DNA of 8,348 nt, taken from Betaproteobacteria bacterium (GTDB lineage Bacteria; Pseudomonadota; Gammaproteobacteria; Burkholderiales; Usitatibacteraceae). Shown piece after piece: positions 1-6,629 of the stretch (the first letter of the stretch is position 1; the number at the start of each line of letters is the position of its first letter). The translations under genes were made by a program, and so were the position numbers. The DNA lies in contig JAAOZZ010000010.1 of the NCBI GenBank assembly GCA_012274175.1, positions 1-8,348 on the forward strand, in the 5' to 3' direction. A model generated the notes under the pieces. The model searched no databases. It saw only the letters and a list, made by a program, of their open reading frames with translations, and was not told where the DNA came from.

Positions 1-782
1 GCGCCCCAGGCGATGCCGTATCTCGCCTTGTTGAGGCAGCCGAACGGTCCCTTGAGCCCCTTCACGTTCGGCAGCCAGTTCCCGTCGGGCACGAAGACGT
101 CGCTCATCACGACTTCCCCGGTGATCGAGGTGCGCAGGCTGAACTTGCCCTCGATCTTCGGCGCGGAGAGTCCCTTCATGCCCTTTTCGAGGACGAATCC
201 TCGGATGTCCCCGCCGTCGTCCTTGGCCCAGATCACGAAGAGGTCGGCGATGGGGGAATTGCTGATCCACATCTTCGCGCCGTTCAGCAGGTAGCCCCCG
301 TCCACCTTCTTCGCGCGCGTGATCATGCCGCCCGCGTCGGACCCGAAGTCCGGCTCCGTGAGGCCGAAGCAGCCCAGGAGCTCTCCCGTGGCGAGGCGCG
401 GGAGCCACTTGCGCCGCTGCTCCTCGGTCCCGTAGGCGTGGATCGGATGCATCACGAGGGAGGACTGCACGCTCATTCCCGAGCGGTATCCCGAGTCCAC
501 GCGCTCGACCTCGCGCGCGATGAGCCCGTAGCAGACGTGGCTCACGCCCGCGCAGCCGTAGCCCTCGATGGTCGAGCCGAGGAAGCCCAGCGCGCCCATC
601 TCGTCGAATATCGCGCGGTCGTATTTCTCGTGGCGGTGGGCCTCGAGCACCCGCGGCATCAGCTTTTCACGACAGTAGGCACGCGCGCTGTCGCGCACCA
701 TGCGTTCGTCCTCGCTCAACTGGCCCTCGAGGAGCAGCGGGTCTTCCCATTGGAAGCTGGGCCGGAGGTCGTTCGGTTTCAT
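1..782 (-). CDS. gcdH: Glutaryl-CoA dehydrogenase, N-terminal part (cut by window edge)
   Basis: FAD-dependent acyl-CoA dehydrogenase that oxidatively decarboxylates glutaryl-CoA to crotonyl-CoA in lysine, tryptophan and some aromatic degradation routes, passing electrons to ETF; cytoplasmic. The visible 260 codons start at the ATG at 782 and run off the left edge; the family is about 390-400 residues, so roughly a third is missing, including the catalytic glutamate. Seen: N-terminal [20 protein letters not shown] (residues 10-29), typical of Gcd[19 protein letters not shown] (91-108), where E93, R100 and S101 match the glutaryl-binding Glu/Arg/Ser of the human enzyme; the acyl-CoA dehydrogenase signature [12 protein letters not shown] (138-149); [18 protein letters not shown]; and [12 protein letters not shown] at the cut edge. 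These separate GcdH from generic acyl-CoA dehydrogenases. No Shine-Dalgarno stands out before the ATG. It is divergent from the S9 peptidase gene. The function call is secure; the C-terminus cannot be judged. Confidence 0.95.
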   Translation of the reverse strand, partial: MKPNDLRPSFQWEDPLLLEGQLSEDERMVRDSARAYCREKLMPRVLEAHRHEKYDRAIFDEMGALGFLGSTIEGYGCAGVSHVCYGLIAREVERVDSGYRSGMSVQSSLVMHPIHAYGTEEQRRKWLPRLATGELLGCFGLTEPDFGSDAGGMITRAKKVDGGYLLNGAKMWISNSPIADLFVIWAKDDGGDIRGFVLEKGMKGLSAPKIEGKFSLRTSITGEVVMSDVFVPDGNWLPNVKGLKGPFGCLNKARYGIAWG

Positions 783-806
783 GGGGTCGTTTCGAGGGGA
801 GCGGAC

Positions 807-822
807 ATTCTACTGCTAGAAT
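807..822. promoter_or_regulatory. Palindromic divergent promoter candidate (back-to-back -10 boxes)
   Basis: In the 72-bp spacer between gcdH and the peptidase gene, ATTCTA (807-812) and TAGAAT (817-822) form a perfect 6-bp inverted repeat with a 4-bp centre. On the plus strand TAGAAT matches the -10 consensus at 5 of 6 bases and is preceded by TG plus one base (814-816), an extended -10; transcription would begin near 829, giving a leader of about 26 nt. On the minus strand the same TAGAAT reads toward gcdH, with a start near 800 and a leader of about 18 nt, but without the TG extension. No good -35 hexamer is visible at 16-18 bp on either side. The -10 matches are seen; promoter activity is inferred. 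The palindrome could instead be a regulator half-site pair. Confidence 0.45.
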
Positions 823-845
823 CCCCGCCGACCTGAAGCTCCCAC

Positions 846-850
846 AAGGA
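846..850 (+). promoter_or_regulatory. Ribosome binding site of the S9 peptidase gene
   Basis: AAGGA ends 4 nt before the ATG at 855. It is the only purine-rich Shine-Dalgarno-like run in the leader and supports that start, although the spacing is short. Confidence 0.5.
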
Positions 851-854
851 TCCC

Positions 855-2867
855 ATGGCCAAGACCCGCAGACTCACCGTCGAAGACCTCTGGAAGCTCG
901 AACGGCCCGCGCAGCCGACGTTGTCGCCCGACGCGGCGCAGGTGTGCGTGTCGTCCACGTCGTACGACATGGAAGAGAACAAGCCGCGCTCGAGCCTGTG
1001 GCTGCTGTCCGCGTTCGGCGGCGAGGCGCGCCGCCTGACCCAATGCGGCGACAAGGACGGGGAGCCGCGCTGGTCTCCCGACGGGCGCTGGATCGCCTTC
1101 CTCGGCAAGCGCCCCGGGACGGGAAGCGAGAAGGGCGACGAGGAGACCCAGGTCTATCTCATCGCGCCCGACGGCGGGGAGGCGCGGCGCCTCACGGACA
1201 TTCCAACAGGCGCCTTCGCCATCCGGTGGTTCCCCGATTCCCGGCGCATCGCGTTCGCCTCGTGGGTGTGGCCTGAGGTCCGGGGCCTGCCGCAGCTCGC
1301 GAAGCGCCACAAGGCCTGGAAGGACGACAAGGTGAAGGCCCACGTGGTCGAGCACGCGGCCTATCGGTGGTGGGACCGCTGGCTGTCCGACGGGCGCGTG
1401 CCGCACCTGTTCACCGTGGACGTGGCGAGCGGGCGCATGCGCGACCTCTTCGCGGGCACGCGCTACGAGCTGCCGCGGGCCGACCCCGCCGCGCACCACT
1501 ACGACATCGCCCCCGACGGCCGCGAGATCGCGTTCACCTTCGATCCCGCCGCGGACAAGCGCTTCGACCACGAGAACCAGATCGTGGCCCTCGACCTGCG
1601 AAGCGGCCGCTTCCGCTCGCTCACCGCGCGCTCGCCCCTCAACCACGAGAGCCCGCGCTACTCGCCCGACGGAACGCGCATCGCGCTCCTCACACAGAAC
1701 CTGCGGCGCAACCCCGTGGCGGAGCAGAAGCTCGCCTTCATCGATCGGCGCCGCGGCACGGTCGAGGTGGTCCGGGCGCGCTGGGACCGCAGCATCCACG
1801 CCCCCCTCGCATGGAGCGCGGGCTCCGACGCCGTGGTCTTCCACGCGGAAGATGGGGCGCGTACGCACCTGTTTCGCTGGACCCTCGGGGCGCGCGCCCC
1901 GGAAGTGCTGGGCCGCGGAGGCACGGTGAGCGATTTCGACGCCGCCGCGGGCGCGGTCGCCTTCGTGCGCAACACCATGGGCACGCCGCCCGCCGTCTTC
2001 TGGAGCGCGCCCGGTGCGGGCGAACGCCGCATCGACGGATTCAACGCGGGCGTGCTGGACGGCGTGAAGTTGGGGGAGGTGCGGGAGTTCACGATCGAGG
2101 GCTGGAACCGCGAGCCGGTCCACATGTGGGCGATCTACCCGCCGGACTTCGATCCCCGGAAGAAATGGCCGCTCTTGCACAACATCCACGGGGGACCCCA
2201 TTCCACGTGGGGCGACAATTTCCATTTTCGCTGGAACAACCACGTCTTCGCCGCCCAGGGATACGTGGTCGTCTGCGTGAACTACCACGGCTCGACTTCG
2301 TTCGGGCAGCGCTTCGTCGAGTCGATCGACCACGAATGGGGCAAGCGGGAGCTCGCCGACGTGGAGGCCGGCACGGACTTCATGCTGCGGCGAGGCTACA
2401 TCGACCGCGATCGCCTCGTGGCGGCGGGGGGCAGCTACGGCGGCTTCATGGTCGCGTGGATGAACGGGAACACCGACCGCTACAAGGCCTACGTGTGCCA
2501 CGCGGGATGCTTCGACTGGGTGGGGATGTTCGCCGACGACGCGTACTACTGGCATCCCAAGGAGCTGGGCGCGTGGTACTGGGACAATCCCGCGAAGGTG
2601 GAAGCGCAGAATCCTCGCGCGCGCGCCCGGCGCATGAAGACGCCGACCCTCGTGATCCACGGCTTGCTCGACTACCGGGTGCCGGACGCGCAGGGCCTCG
2701 CCTACTACAACACGCTCAAGTCCAAGGGCGTGGCGACGCGCCTCGTCTTCTTCCCGGACGAGAACCACTGGATCCTCAAGCCGCAGAATTCCCGCCTCTG
2801 GTACCGGGAGTTCTTCGCGTGGCTCGGGCGCCACGTGGCCAGCGGCGGCAAGGCGAAGCGGCGCTAA
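855..2867 (+). CDS. S9 family serine peptidase (prolyl oligopeptidase/acylaminoacyl peptidase type)
   Basis: A 670-residue serine peptidase of clan SC, predicted to cleave short peptides or remove N-terminal acyl-amino acids or dipeptides; exact specificity is not readable. The N-terminal half is a beta-propeller of WD40/PD40-like blades, seen as repeated SPDG or PDG plus IAF segments (about residues 66-85, 113-135, 220-232, 268-284). The C-terminal alpha/beta-hydrolase domain begins near residue 410 and carries the nucleophile elbow GGSYGGFM (Ser527), HGLLDYRVP (Asp606) and DENHWI (His638), a complete triad in the order and spacing of the family. There is no signal peptide or lipobox, so it is probably cytoplasmic. 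The length fits S9C-type enzymes. The start at 855 is supported by AAGGA upstream and by the family-like opening LTVEDLWKLERP. It overlaps the convergent DUF3429 gene by 4 bp at the stop codons, leaving no room for a terminator between them. Confidence 0.93.
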   Translation: MAKTRRLTVEDLWKLERPAQPTLSPDAAQVCVSSTSYDMEENKPRSSLWLLSAFGGEARRLTQCGDKDGEPRWSPDGRWIAFLGKRPGTGSEKGDEETQVYLIAPDGGEARRLTDIPTGAFAIRWFPDSRRIAFASWVWPEVRGLPQLAKRHKAWKDDKVKAHVVEHAAYRWWDRWLSDGRVPHLFTVDVASGRMRDLFAGTRYELPRADPAAHHYDIAPDGREIAFTFDPAADKRFDHENQIVALDLRSGRFRSLTARSPLNHESPRYSPDGTRIALLTQNLRRNPVAEQKLAFIDRRRGTVEVVRARWDRSIHAPLAWSAGSDAVVFHAEDGARTHLFRWTLGARAPEVLGRGGTVSDFDAAAGAVAFVRNTMGTPPAVFWSAPGAGERRIDGFNAGVLDGVKLGEVREFTIEGWNREPVHMWAIYPPDFDPRKKWPLLHNIHGGPHSTWGDNFHFRWNNHVFAAQGYVVVCVNYHGSTSFGQRFVESIDHEWGKRELADVEAGTDFMLRRGYIDRDRLVAAGGSYGGFMVAWMNGNTDRYKAYVCHAGCFDWVGMFADDAYYWHPKELGAWYWDNPAKVEAQNPRARARRMKTPTLVIHGLLDYRVPDAQGLAYYNTLKSKGVATRLVFFPDENHWILKPQNSRLWYREFFAWLGRHVASGGKAKRR

Positions 2868-3301
2868 AGCAGGTAGACCGCCACTCCGAGGATCGCGCAC
2901 GCCACGGCCGTTACCGCGGTGCGCAGGTCGACGAACCACGACGGGATGAGGCCGTGGCGGGAGAGCGCCAGGTCCGCGGCCCACACGGCGGCCAGCAGCC
3001 CGATCGCGGAACCCAACTGCCATTGCGGCGAATCGAGCCATAGCACACCCCAGCCCGCGAGCGCCGGAACGCCGCTCAGGGCGAGCGCGACCGCGCGCGT
3101 GCGCTCGCTGCCGGATTCCTCCCGCAGCGCGAGGCCGCCCTCGATCCCGCCCAGGTACGACAGGATGATCGCCGAGAAGGTGACCAGGGCGGCGATGGCC
3201 GGTACGCGGATGTGGGACTCGTGGGAAAAGAGCCCGATCGTGATGCCGGCGAAGATGGCCGCGCCGGCCCCGGCGAGCACCCACGCGATGCGCCGGACCA
3301 T
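2864..3301 (-). CDS. DUF3429-type small integral membrane protein
   Basis: A 145-residue hydrophobic protein with about five membrane-spanning segments (roughly residues 8-27, 32-53, 69-90, 94-113 and 125-145). The segment AIILSYLGGIEGGLAL (about 45-60) resembles the conserved core of DUF3429 proteins, where a small-residue SxLGGxxxGLAL pattern follows the second helix. No biochemical function is established for that family, and none is proposed here. It is the last of five minus-strand genes: its ATG lies 1 nt after the TGA of the TctC gene (TGA-G-ATG), so translational coupling is likely and no separate ribosome site is visible. Its TAG stop overlaps the stop of the convergent S9 peptidase gene by 4 bp. 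The gene being real is well supported by its membrane-protein composition and fit to the run; the family assignment is from memory of the pattern. Confidence 0.78.
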   Translation of the reverse strand: MVRRIAWVLAGAGAAIFAGITIGLFSHESHIRVPAIAALVTFSAIILSYLGGIEGGLALREESGSERTRAVALALSGVPALAGWGVLWLDSPQWQLGSAIGLLAAVWAADLALSRHGLIPSWFVDLRTAVTAVACAILGVAVYLL

Positions 3302-3302
3302 C

Positions 3303-4271
3303 TCAGTCCACCTTCGCGCCGGACGCCCGGATCACGTCGGCGTACTTGCGCGATTCCGAGCGGATGTAGGCCGCGAATTCCTCGGGCGTGTTGCCCACCG
3401 GCTCGGCGCCCAGGTGGGCCATCTTCTCGCGCACGTCCGGCGCCGAGAGGGCGCGCACGAACTCGCCGTGCAGCCGGTCGACGACCTCGCGCGGCGCGTG
3501 CGCCGGAAGGAAGATGCCGAACCAGGTGCTGATGTCGAAGCCGGGCAGGCCGGATTCGGCGATGGTGGGAAGCTGCGGGGCGAGCGAGGTGCGCTGCGCC
3601 GTGGTCACCGCGAGCGCCCGCACCTTGCCGGCGCGGATCTGGCCCAGGGAGGAGGCCAGGTTGTCGAACATCAGCTGGATCTGCCCGCCGATCAGGTCCT
3701 GCATCGCGGGACCGGCGCCCTTGTAGGGAATGTGCGTCATCTCCACGCCCGCCATCTTCTTGAAGAGCTCGCCCGCGAGGTGCCCGGCGCTGCCCGTGCT
3801 GCCGGAACCGAAGTTGAGCTGGCCGGGATGGGCCTTCGCGTAGGCGATGAACTCGCGCACGGTCGTGACCGGCAGCGACGGGTTGACCACGAGCACGTTG
3901 GGCGTCGAGGCCACCTGCGTCACCGGCTGGAAGTCCCGCACGGCGTCGTACGGAATGTTCTTGTACAGCGTGGGATTGATCGCGTGGGTGGCCACCGCGC
4001 CCATGAGGATCATGTAGCCGTCGGGGGCGCCCTTCGCCACCGCATCCGCGCCGATGTTGCCGCCCGCCCCGGGCTTGTTCTCGACGATGACCGGCTGCTT
4101 CACGCTCTCCGAGACCTTTTGCGCGAGCAGGCGCGCGACCGTATCCAGCGGACCGCCCGCCGGATAGGGCACGATGAACCGGATCGGCCGGGACGGGTAG
4201 GGCTGGGCGAGCGCGAGGAGGGGAGCGGCGAGGGCCGCGGCGGCAACGACGAGGAGGCAGCGTCTTTTCAT
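3303..4271 (-). CDS. Tripartite tricarboxylate transporter receptor (TctC/Bug family) periplasmic binding protein
   Basis: A 322-residue periplasmic solute-binding protein of the Bug/TctC family, which bind carboxylates such as citrate or other small organic acids and amides and deliver them to TctAB-type transporters or act as sensors. Seen: a signal peptide (MKRRCLLVVAAAALAAPLLALA, cut before QPYPSRPI), the ligand-loop signature FIVPYPAGGPLDTVARLLAQK, ENKPGAGGNIGADAVAKGAPDGY, and further family stretches FGSGSTGSAGHLAGELFKK, THIPYKGAGPAMQDLIGGQ and LPTIAESGLPGFD. The frame stays open upstream to 4331, but the added residues would precede the signal peptide, so the ATG at 4271 is chosen. No tctA or tctB is adjacent, which is common for the many orphan Bug proteins of betaproteobacteria. 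It starts 7 nt after the class V enzyme stop and ends 1 nt before the DUF3429 start. The ligand cannot be told from sequence. Confidence 0.95.
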   Translation of the reverse strand: MKRRCLLVVAAAALAAPLLALAQPYPSRPIRFIVPYPAGGPLDTVARLLAQKVSESVKQPVIVENKPGAGGNIGADAVAKGAPDGYMILMGAVATHAINPTLYKNIPYDAVRDFQPVTQVASTPNVLVVNPSLPVTTVREFIAYAKAHPGQLNFGSGSTGSAGHLAGELFKKMAGVEMTHIPYKGAGPAMQDLIGGQIQLMFDNLASSLGQIRAGKVRALAVTTAQRTSLAPQLPTIAESGLPGFDISTWFGIFLPAHAPREVVDRLHGEFVRALSAPDVREKMAHLGAEPVGNTPEEFAAYIRSESRKYADVIRASGAKVD

Positions 4272-4278
4272 CCGGGGA

Positions 4279-5439
4279 TTATCGCAGCGCACGCGCAAGC
4301 ACCACAAGGAGCCGGTCCACGTCTGCGGCATCGTGGTAGATGCCGAACCCGAATCGCAGGCGCCGGCCGCGGCGGTCGATCTTCACCGATTGCCCGGCGA
4401 TGCGCTCGTGGAGCGCCTCGGCCCCCTCCACGTCGAACGCGAGGAAATTGCCGCGCGGGGCGCCGCGGTGCGGCACGAGATGCCCCGGCGTGAGCATGTC
4501 GAGTCGGGCGTGGGCAAGTCCTTCGAGGAAGCGTTCCTGCAGCGCCCTGGCGTGGGCGTGGATCCGGTCGATAGTGAAGCCCTCCGAGGCGAGCCAGTCC
4601 ATCGCGGCGTTGAAGCGATAGAGTCCCGAGGCGTCGAACGTGGCGCCCCAGAACCGCATCCCGTCTTCCGCATAGGGCACGGGGCCCGCGGATCCGGCCT
4701 CGAGGGCGTCGAACGAGGCGAACCATCCGGTGTCCATGGGCCGCAGCGTGCACCCGGGGGGGACGGCGAGGAAGCACGCGCCTTCTCCCGACATCGCGTA
4801 CTTGTATCCACCGGCGAGGTAGAAGGCGCGCCGGTGCACGCGGGACAAGTCCACGGGCAGCGCGCAGAAAGCGTGATAGCCGTCGATCACGACCAGGGCC
4901 TCCGGCGGCGCCGCGTAGCAGATCGCCTCGAGGTCCCGCACCACGAAACCGGAATCGAAGAAGACCTGGGAGAGCCATACCAGGTCCCACGGCGACGAGC
5001 GCTCCGCCGCCACGAAGCGCTCGCCGAACGTCTCCCAGGGATCGAGCGCAATTTCCTCCACCTGCACCCGTCCGGCCTCCTCGAGGCGCCGCGTCTGGCG
5101 GCGGAAGCTGTGGAACTCGTGGGAGCTCGTGAGCACCCGTATCCGCCGTCGGGGTTCGAAGCAGGAGTACAGGCGCGCCACGAATTCGTGGGTATTGGGG
5201 GCGAAGGCGACCTGGCGCGGTTGCGACAAGCCGAGCAGGCGTGCCACGTGCCCCTGCGCCTTCGGCACCGTCTCGGCGAAGATGCGCACCCATTTGCGGT
5301 CCGCGGCCTCGGCGGAATCGATCCAGTATCGGTCGTGGGCCGCCTGCGTGGCGTCGGGCCACGGATGGTGGCTGTGGGCCGCGAAGTGCAGTAGTCCCGG
5401 ATTCGCACCGTGGAAGCGCGAGAAATGCGCCTTGGTCAT
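4279..5439 (-). CDS. Class V (kynureninase-like) PLP-dependent enzyme
   Basis: A 386-residue fold-type I PLP enzyme of the aminotransferase class V superfamily, cytoplasmic. Seen: an opening HFAAHSHHPWPDATQAAHDRYW; VVIDGYHAF with Asp186, expected to pair with the pyridine nitrogen of PLP, and His189; and GGYKYAMSGEGACFL with Lys213 as the likely Schiff-base lysine, resembling the SYKY region of kynureninases. The C-terminal RGNFLAFDVEGAEALHERI and RLRFGFGIYHDAADVD segments fit the small domain. Substrate unknown: kynureninase, cysteine desulfurase-like or aminotransferase activity are all possible, and no other tryptophan-pathway gene is seen here. The frame extends to a TTG at 5460, but the ATG at 5439 is preferred because the added residues (MGDNAPA) carry no family features; a G-rich run lies about 14 nt upstream of that ATG, far for a ribosome site. 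It lies 27 nt after cytochrome b561 and 7 nt before the TctC gene. Confidence 0.85.
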   Translation of the reverse strand: MTKAHFSRFHGANPGLLHFAAHSHHPWPDATQAAHDRYWIDSAEAADRKWVRIFAETVPKAQGHVARLLGLSQPRQVAFAPNTHEFVARLYSCFEPRRRIRVLTSSHEFHSFRRQTRRLEEAGRVQVEEIALDPWETFGERFVAAERSSPWDLVWLSQVFFDSGFVVRDLEAICYAAPPEALVVIDGYHAFCALPVDLSRVHRRAFYLAGGYKYAMSGEGACFLAVPPGCTLRPMDTGWFASFDALEAGSAGPVPYAEDGMRFWGATFDASGLYRFNAAMDWLASEGFTIDRIHAHARALQERFLEGLAHARLDMLTPGHLVPHRGAPRGNFLAFDVEGAEALHERIAGQSVKIDRRGRRLRFGFGIYHDAADVDRLLVVLARALR

Positions 5440-5466
5440 CGCCGGCGCATTATCCCCCAAGCCGCC

Positions 5467-6147
5467 TTACGTCGCGGGATAGACCACCACCAGGACGTAG
5501 GCCATCGCCGCGGCGAATGCCAGCAGCGCCAACGCGAGGCCGGTATGCCCCATCGCGGGCTGCGGCCAATTCTCCCCGGGAGGCACCGGGACCCAGCCAT
5601 GCACCATGGGACCCGCCAGCCGCGCGCGCAGCTTCCATCGATAGAGGGCGATCGCCGCGACGTGGACCGTGGCCAATCCCACGACGAGCCATTCGTTGAA
5701 GCTGTGCCACGCGCTCATGCGGCTCACGAACGCGTTGGAGACCTTTACCGCGAGCGGCCCCTGGGTGGCGATCTCATCGTCGGCGAAGAGGCCGGTGCAT
5801 GCCTGCACGAGCAGGGCCGCGAGCATCACGACCACCATCCAGCCCCCGAGCGGATTGTGCCCCGCGAACGGGTGGTAGCGGCCGGAGAGGGCCTCGCGGG
5901 CGTATTCCAGCGCGATGCGCGGGCCGCGCAGGAAGTGGGAGAAGCGCGCCGTCCGGCCGCCGGCGAAGCCCCACGCAATCCGGAACGCGAGGAGCGTGAG
6001 GATCCCGTAACCGCTCCTCAAGTGCCAGGACATCCACGGGTCACCGATCTTTCCCGTGACGAAGGAGAAGGCCACGAGGCCCGCGAGCGACCAGTGGAAA
6101 ATCCGGGTGGGGAGGTCCCACACCCGGATGCGCGCCGTCACGTTCAC
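5467..6147 (-). CDS. Cytochrome b561-family di-haem membrane protein
   Basis: A membrane-bound b-type cytochrome of about 226 residues in the bacterial cytochrome b561/Ni-Fe hydrogenase b-subunit family, which moves electrons between quinones and periplasmic or membrane partners. Seen: the N-terminal RVWDLPTRIFHW typical of this group; hydrophobic segments around residues 16-32, 45-62, 100-121, 150-168 and 203-223; and candidate haem-ligand histidines H18 (IFHW), H42 (SWHLRSG), H148 (SAWHSFNEW) and H162 (TVHVA), enough for two b haems. GHNPLGGWM (96-104) is also family-like. The start is uncertain: GTG at 6147 overlaps the cytochrome c' stop as GTGA and is used here, while GTG at 6141 would remove two residues. 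No strong ribosome site is visible, as expected if translation is coupled. Its natural partner is the cytochrome c' encoded directly upstream. Confidence 0.9.
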   Translation of the reverse strand: MNVTARIRVWDLPTRIFHWSLAGLVAFSFVTGKIGDPWMSWHLRSGYGILTLLAFRIAWGFAGGRTARFSHFLRGPRIALEYAREALSGRYHPFAGHNPLGGWMVVVMLAALLVQACTGLFADDEIATQGPLAVKVSNAFVSRMSAWHSFNEWLVVGLATVHVAAIALYRWKLRARLAGPMVHGWVPVPPGENWPQPAMGHTGLALALLAFAAAMAYVLVVVYPAT

Positions 6148-6587
6148 TTCGCGCGGAAATCGTCGTGGCAGGACTTGCACGCGTGGCCCACATCGGCCAC
6201 CTGCTTGCGAAACGCCGCCATGTCGCCCGATCGCACCGCCGCGGGCAGCTTCTGCGCTTCGCCCACCATCTTGTCCATCTTGGCGTCGAAATCGGCGCGA
6301 TGGGTCCAGATCTCGGGCTTGGCCTTGGTGTTCTTGTCCGTGCCCTCGCCGAAGAAATGCCGCGGTACCGTCGCGAGCATGGCCGCGAAGTCGGCGTTGC
6401 TCTGCGCCTCTTCCTTGTCGAAGGGCTTCTTGTCCTGGGCCATGGCCGAAAGGCTGCCGAAGTTCAGGCCCAGCAGGTCGTACGCGGCCCTGCGATACTT
6501 GACCTGGTCCTCGAGCTTCATGTGCTGGGCCAGGGCGGGGAGGGCGGTGGCCGCCGTCACGAGCGCGGCGATCGCGAGCTTCTTCAT
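6144..6587 (-). CDS. Cytochrome c' (class II c-type cytochrome), exported
   Basis: A 147-residue periplasmic class II cytochrome c forming a four-helix bundle with covalently bound haem near the C-terminus. Seen: a signal peptide (MKKLAIAALVTAATALPALA, cut before QHMK), the KYRRAAYDLLGLNFGSL helix of the family, PEIWTHRADFDAKMDKM in the middle, and the haem motif CKSCH (C137, C140, H141) six residues from the end, the usual place in cytochrome c'. Counting from the predicted mature Q, Tyr falls at position 16, the distal haem-pocket position in aligned family members (Leu in the Alcaligenes protein, Tyr in the Allochromatium one). Family members bind NO and CO and may detoxify NO. The frame stays open upstream to 7220, antisense to fumC, but the signal peptide and the GAGAGGAAA ribosome site fix the start at 6587. 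First gene of the five-gene run. Confidence 0.94.
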   Translation of the reverse strand: MKKLAIAALVTAATALPALAQHMKLEDQVKYRRAAYDLLGLNFGSLSAMAQDKKPFDKEEAQSNADFAAMLATVPRHFFGEGTDKNTKAKPEIWTHRADFDAKMDKMVGEAQKLPAAVRSGDMAAFRKQVADVGHACKSCHDDFRAK

Positions 6588-6594
6588 TGCGGTA

Positions 6595-6604
6595 TTTCCT
6601 CTCT
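6595..6604 (-). promoter_or_regulatory. Ribosome binding site of cytochrome c'
   Basis: On the minus strand AGAGAGGAAA lies upstream of the ATG at 6587, with its AGGA core (6597-6600) 9 nt away. It is the best Shine-Dalgarno match in the five-gene run, consistent with this being the first gene. The whole spacer to fumC is only 46 bp, so the promoter probably extends into the start of fumC; CATCAT (minus strand, 6609-6614) is only a 4-of-6 match to a -10 box. Confidence 0.6.
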
Positions 6605-6624
6605 GTGAATGATGTCGGTAGATT

Positions 6625-6629
6625 GGAGG
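6625..6629 (+). promoter_or_regulatory. Ribosome binding site of fumC
   Basis: GGAGG ends 4 nt before the ATG at 6634. It is a near-perfect anti-16S match and fixes the fumC start. Confidence 0.75.

Noticed and set aside
816..3284. An 822-codon open frame on the minus strand opposite the S9 peptidase
   Set aside because: The translation is dominated by Arg, Ala, His, Val and Gly with no domain, and it lies antisense to a peptidase with an intact catalytic triad and propeller motifs. It is a typical GC-rich shadow frame.
4272..4331. Upstream start for the TctC-like receptor adding 20 residues
   Set aside because: It would put a polar stretch ahead of an otherwise standard signal peptide and overlap the end of the class V gene.
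2919..4493. A 524-codon plus-strand open frame spanning the DUF3429, TctC and class V genes
   Set aside because: It crosses three recognisable minus-strand genes, has a low-complexity Arg/Gly/Ala/His-rich translation, no motif and no ribosome site; codon-bias artefact.
4268..5362. Long minus-strand frame overlapping the class V enzyme in another register
   Set aside because: The overlapping frame carries the Asp/Lys PLP motifs, while this one is Arg/Pro/Gly-rich and motif-free.
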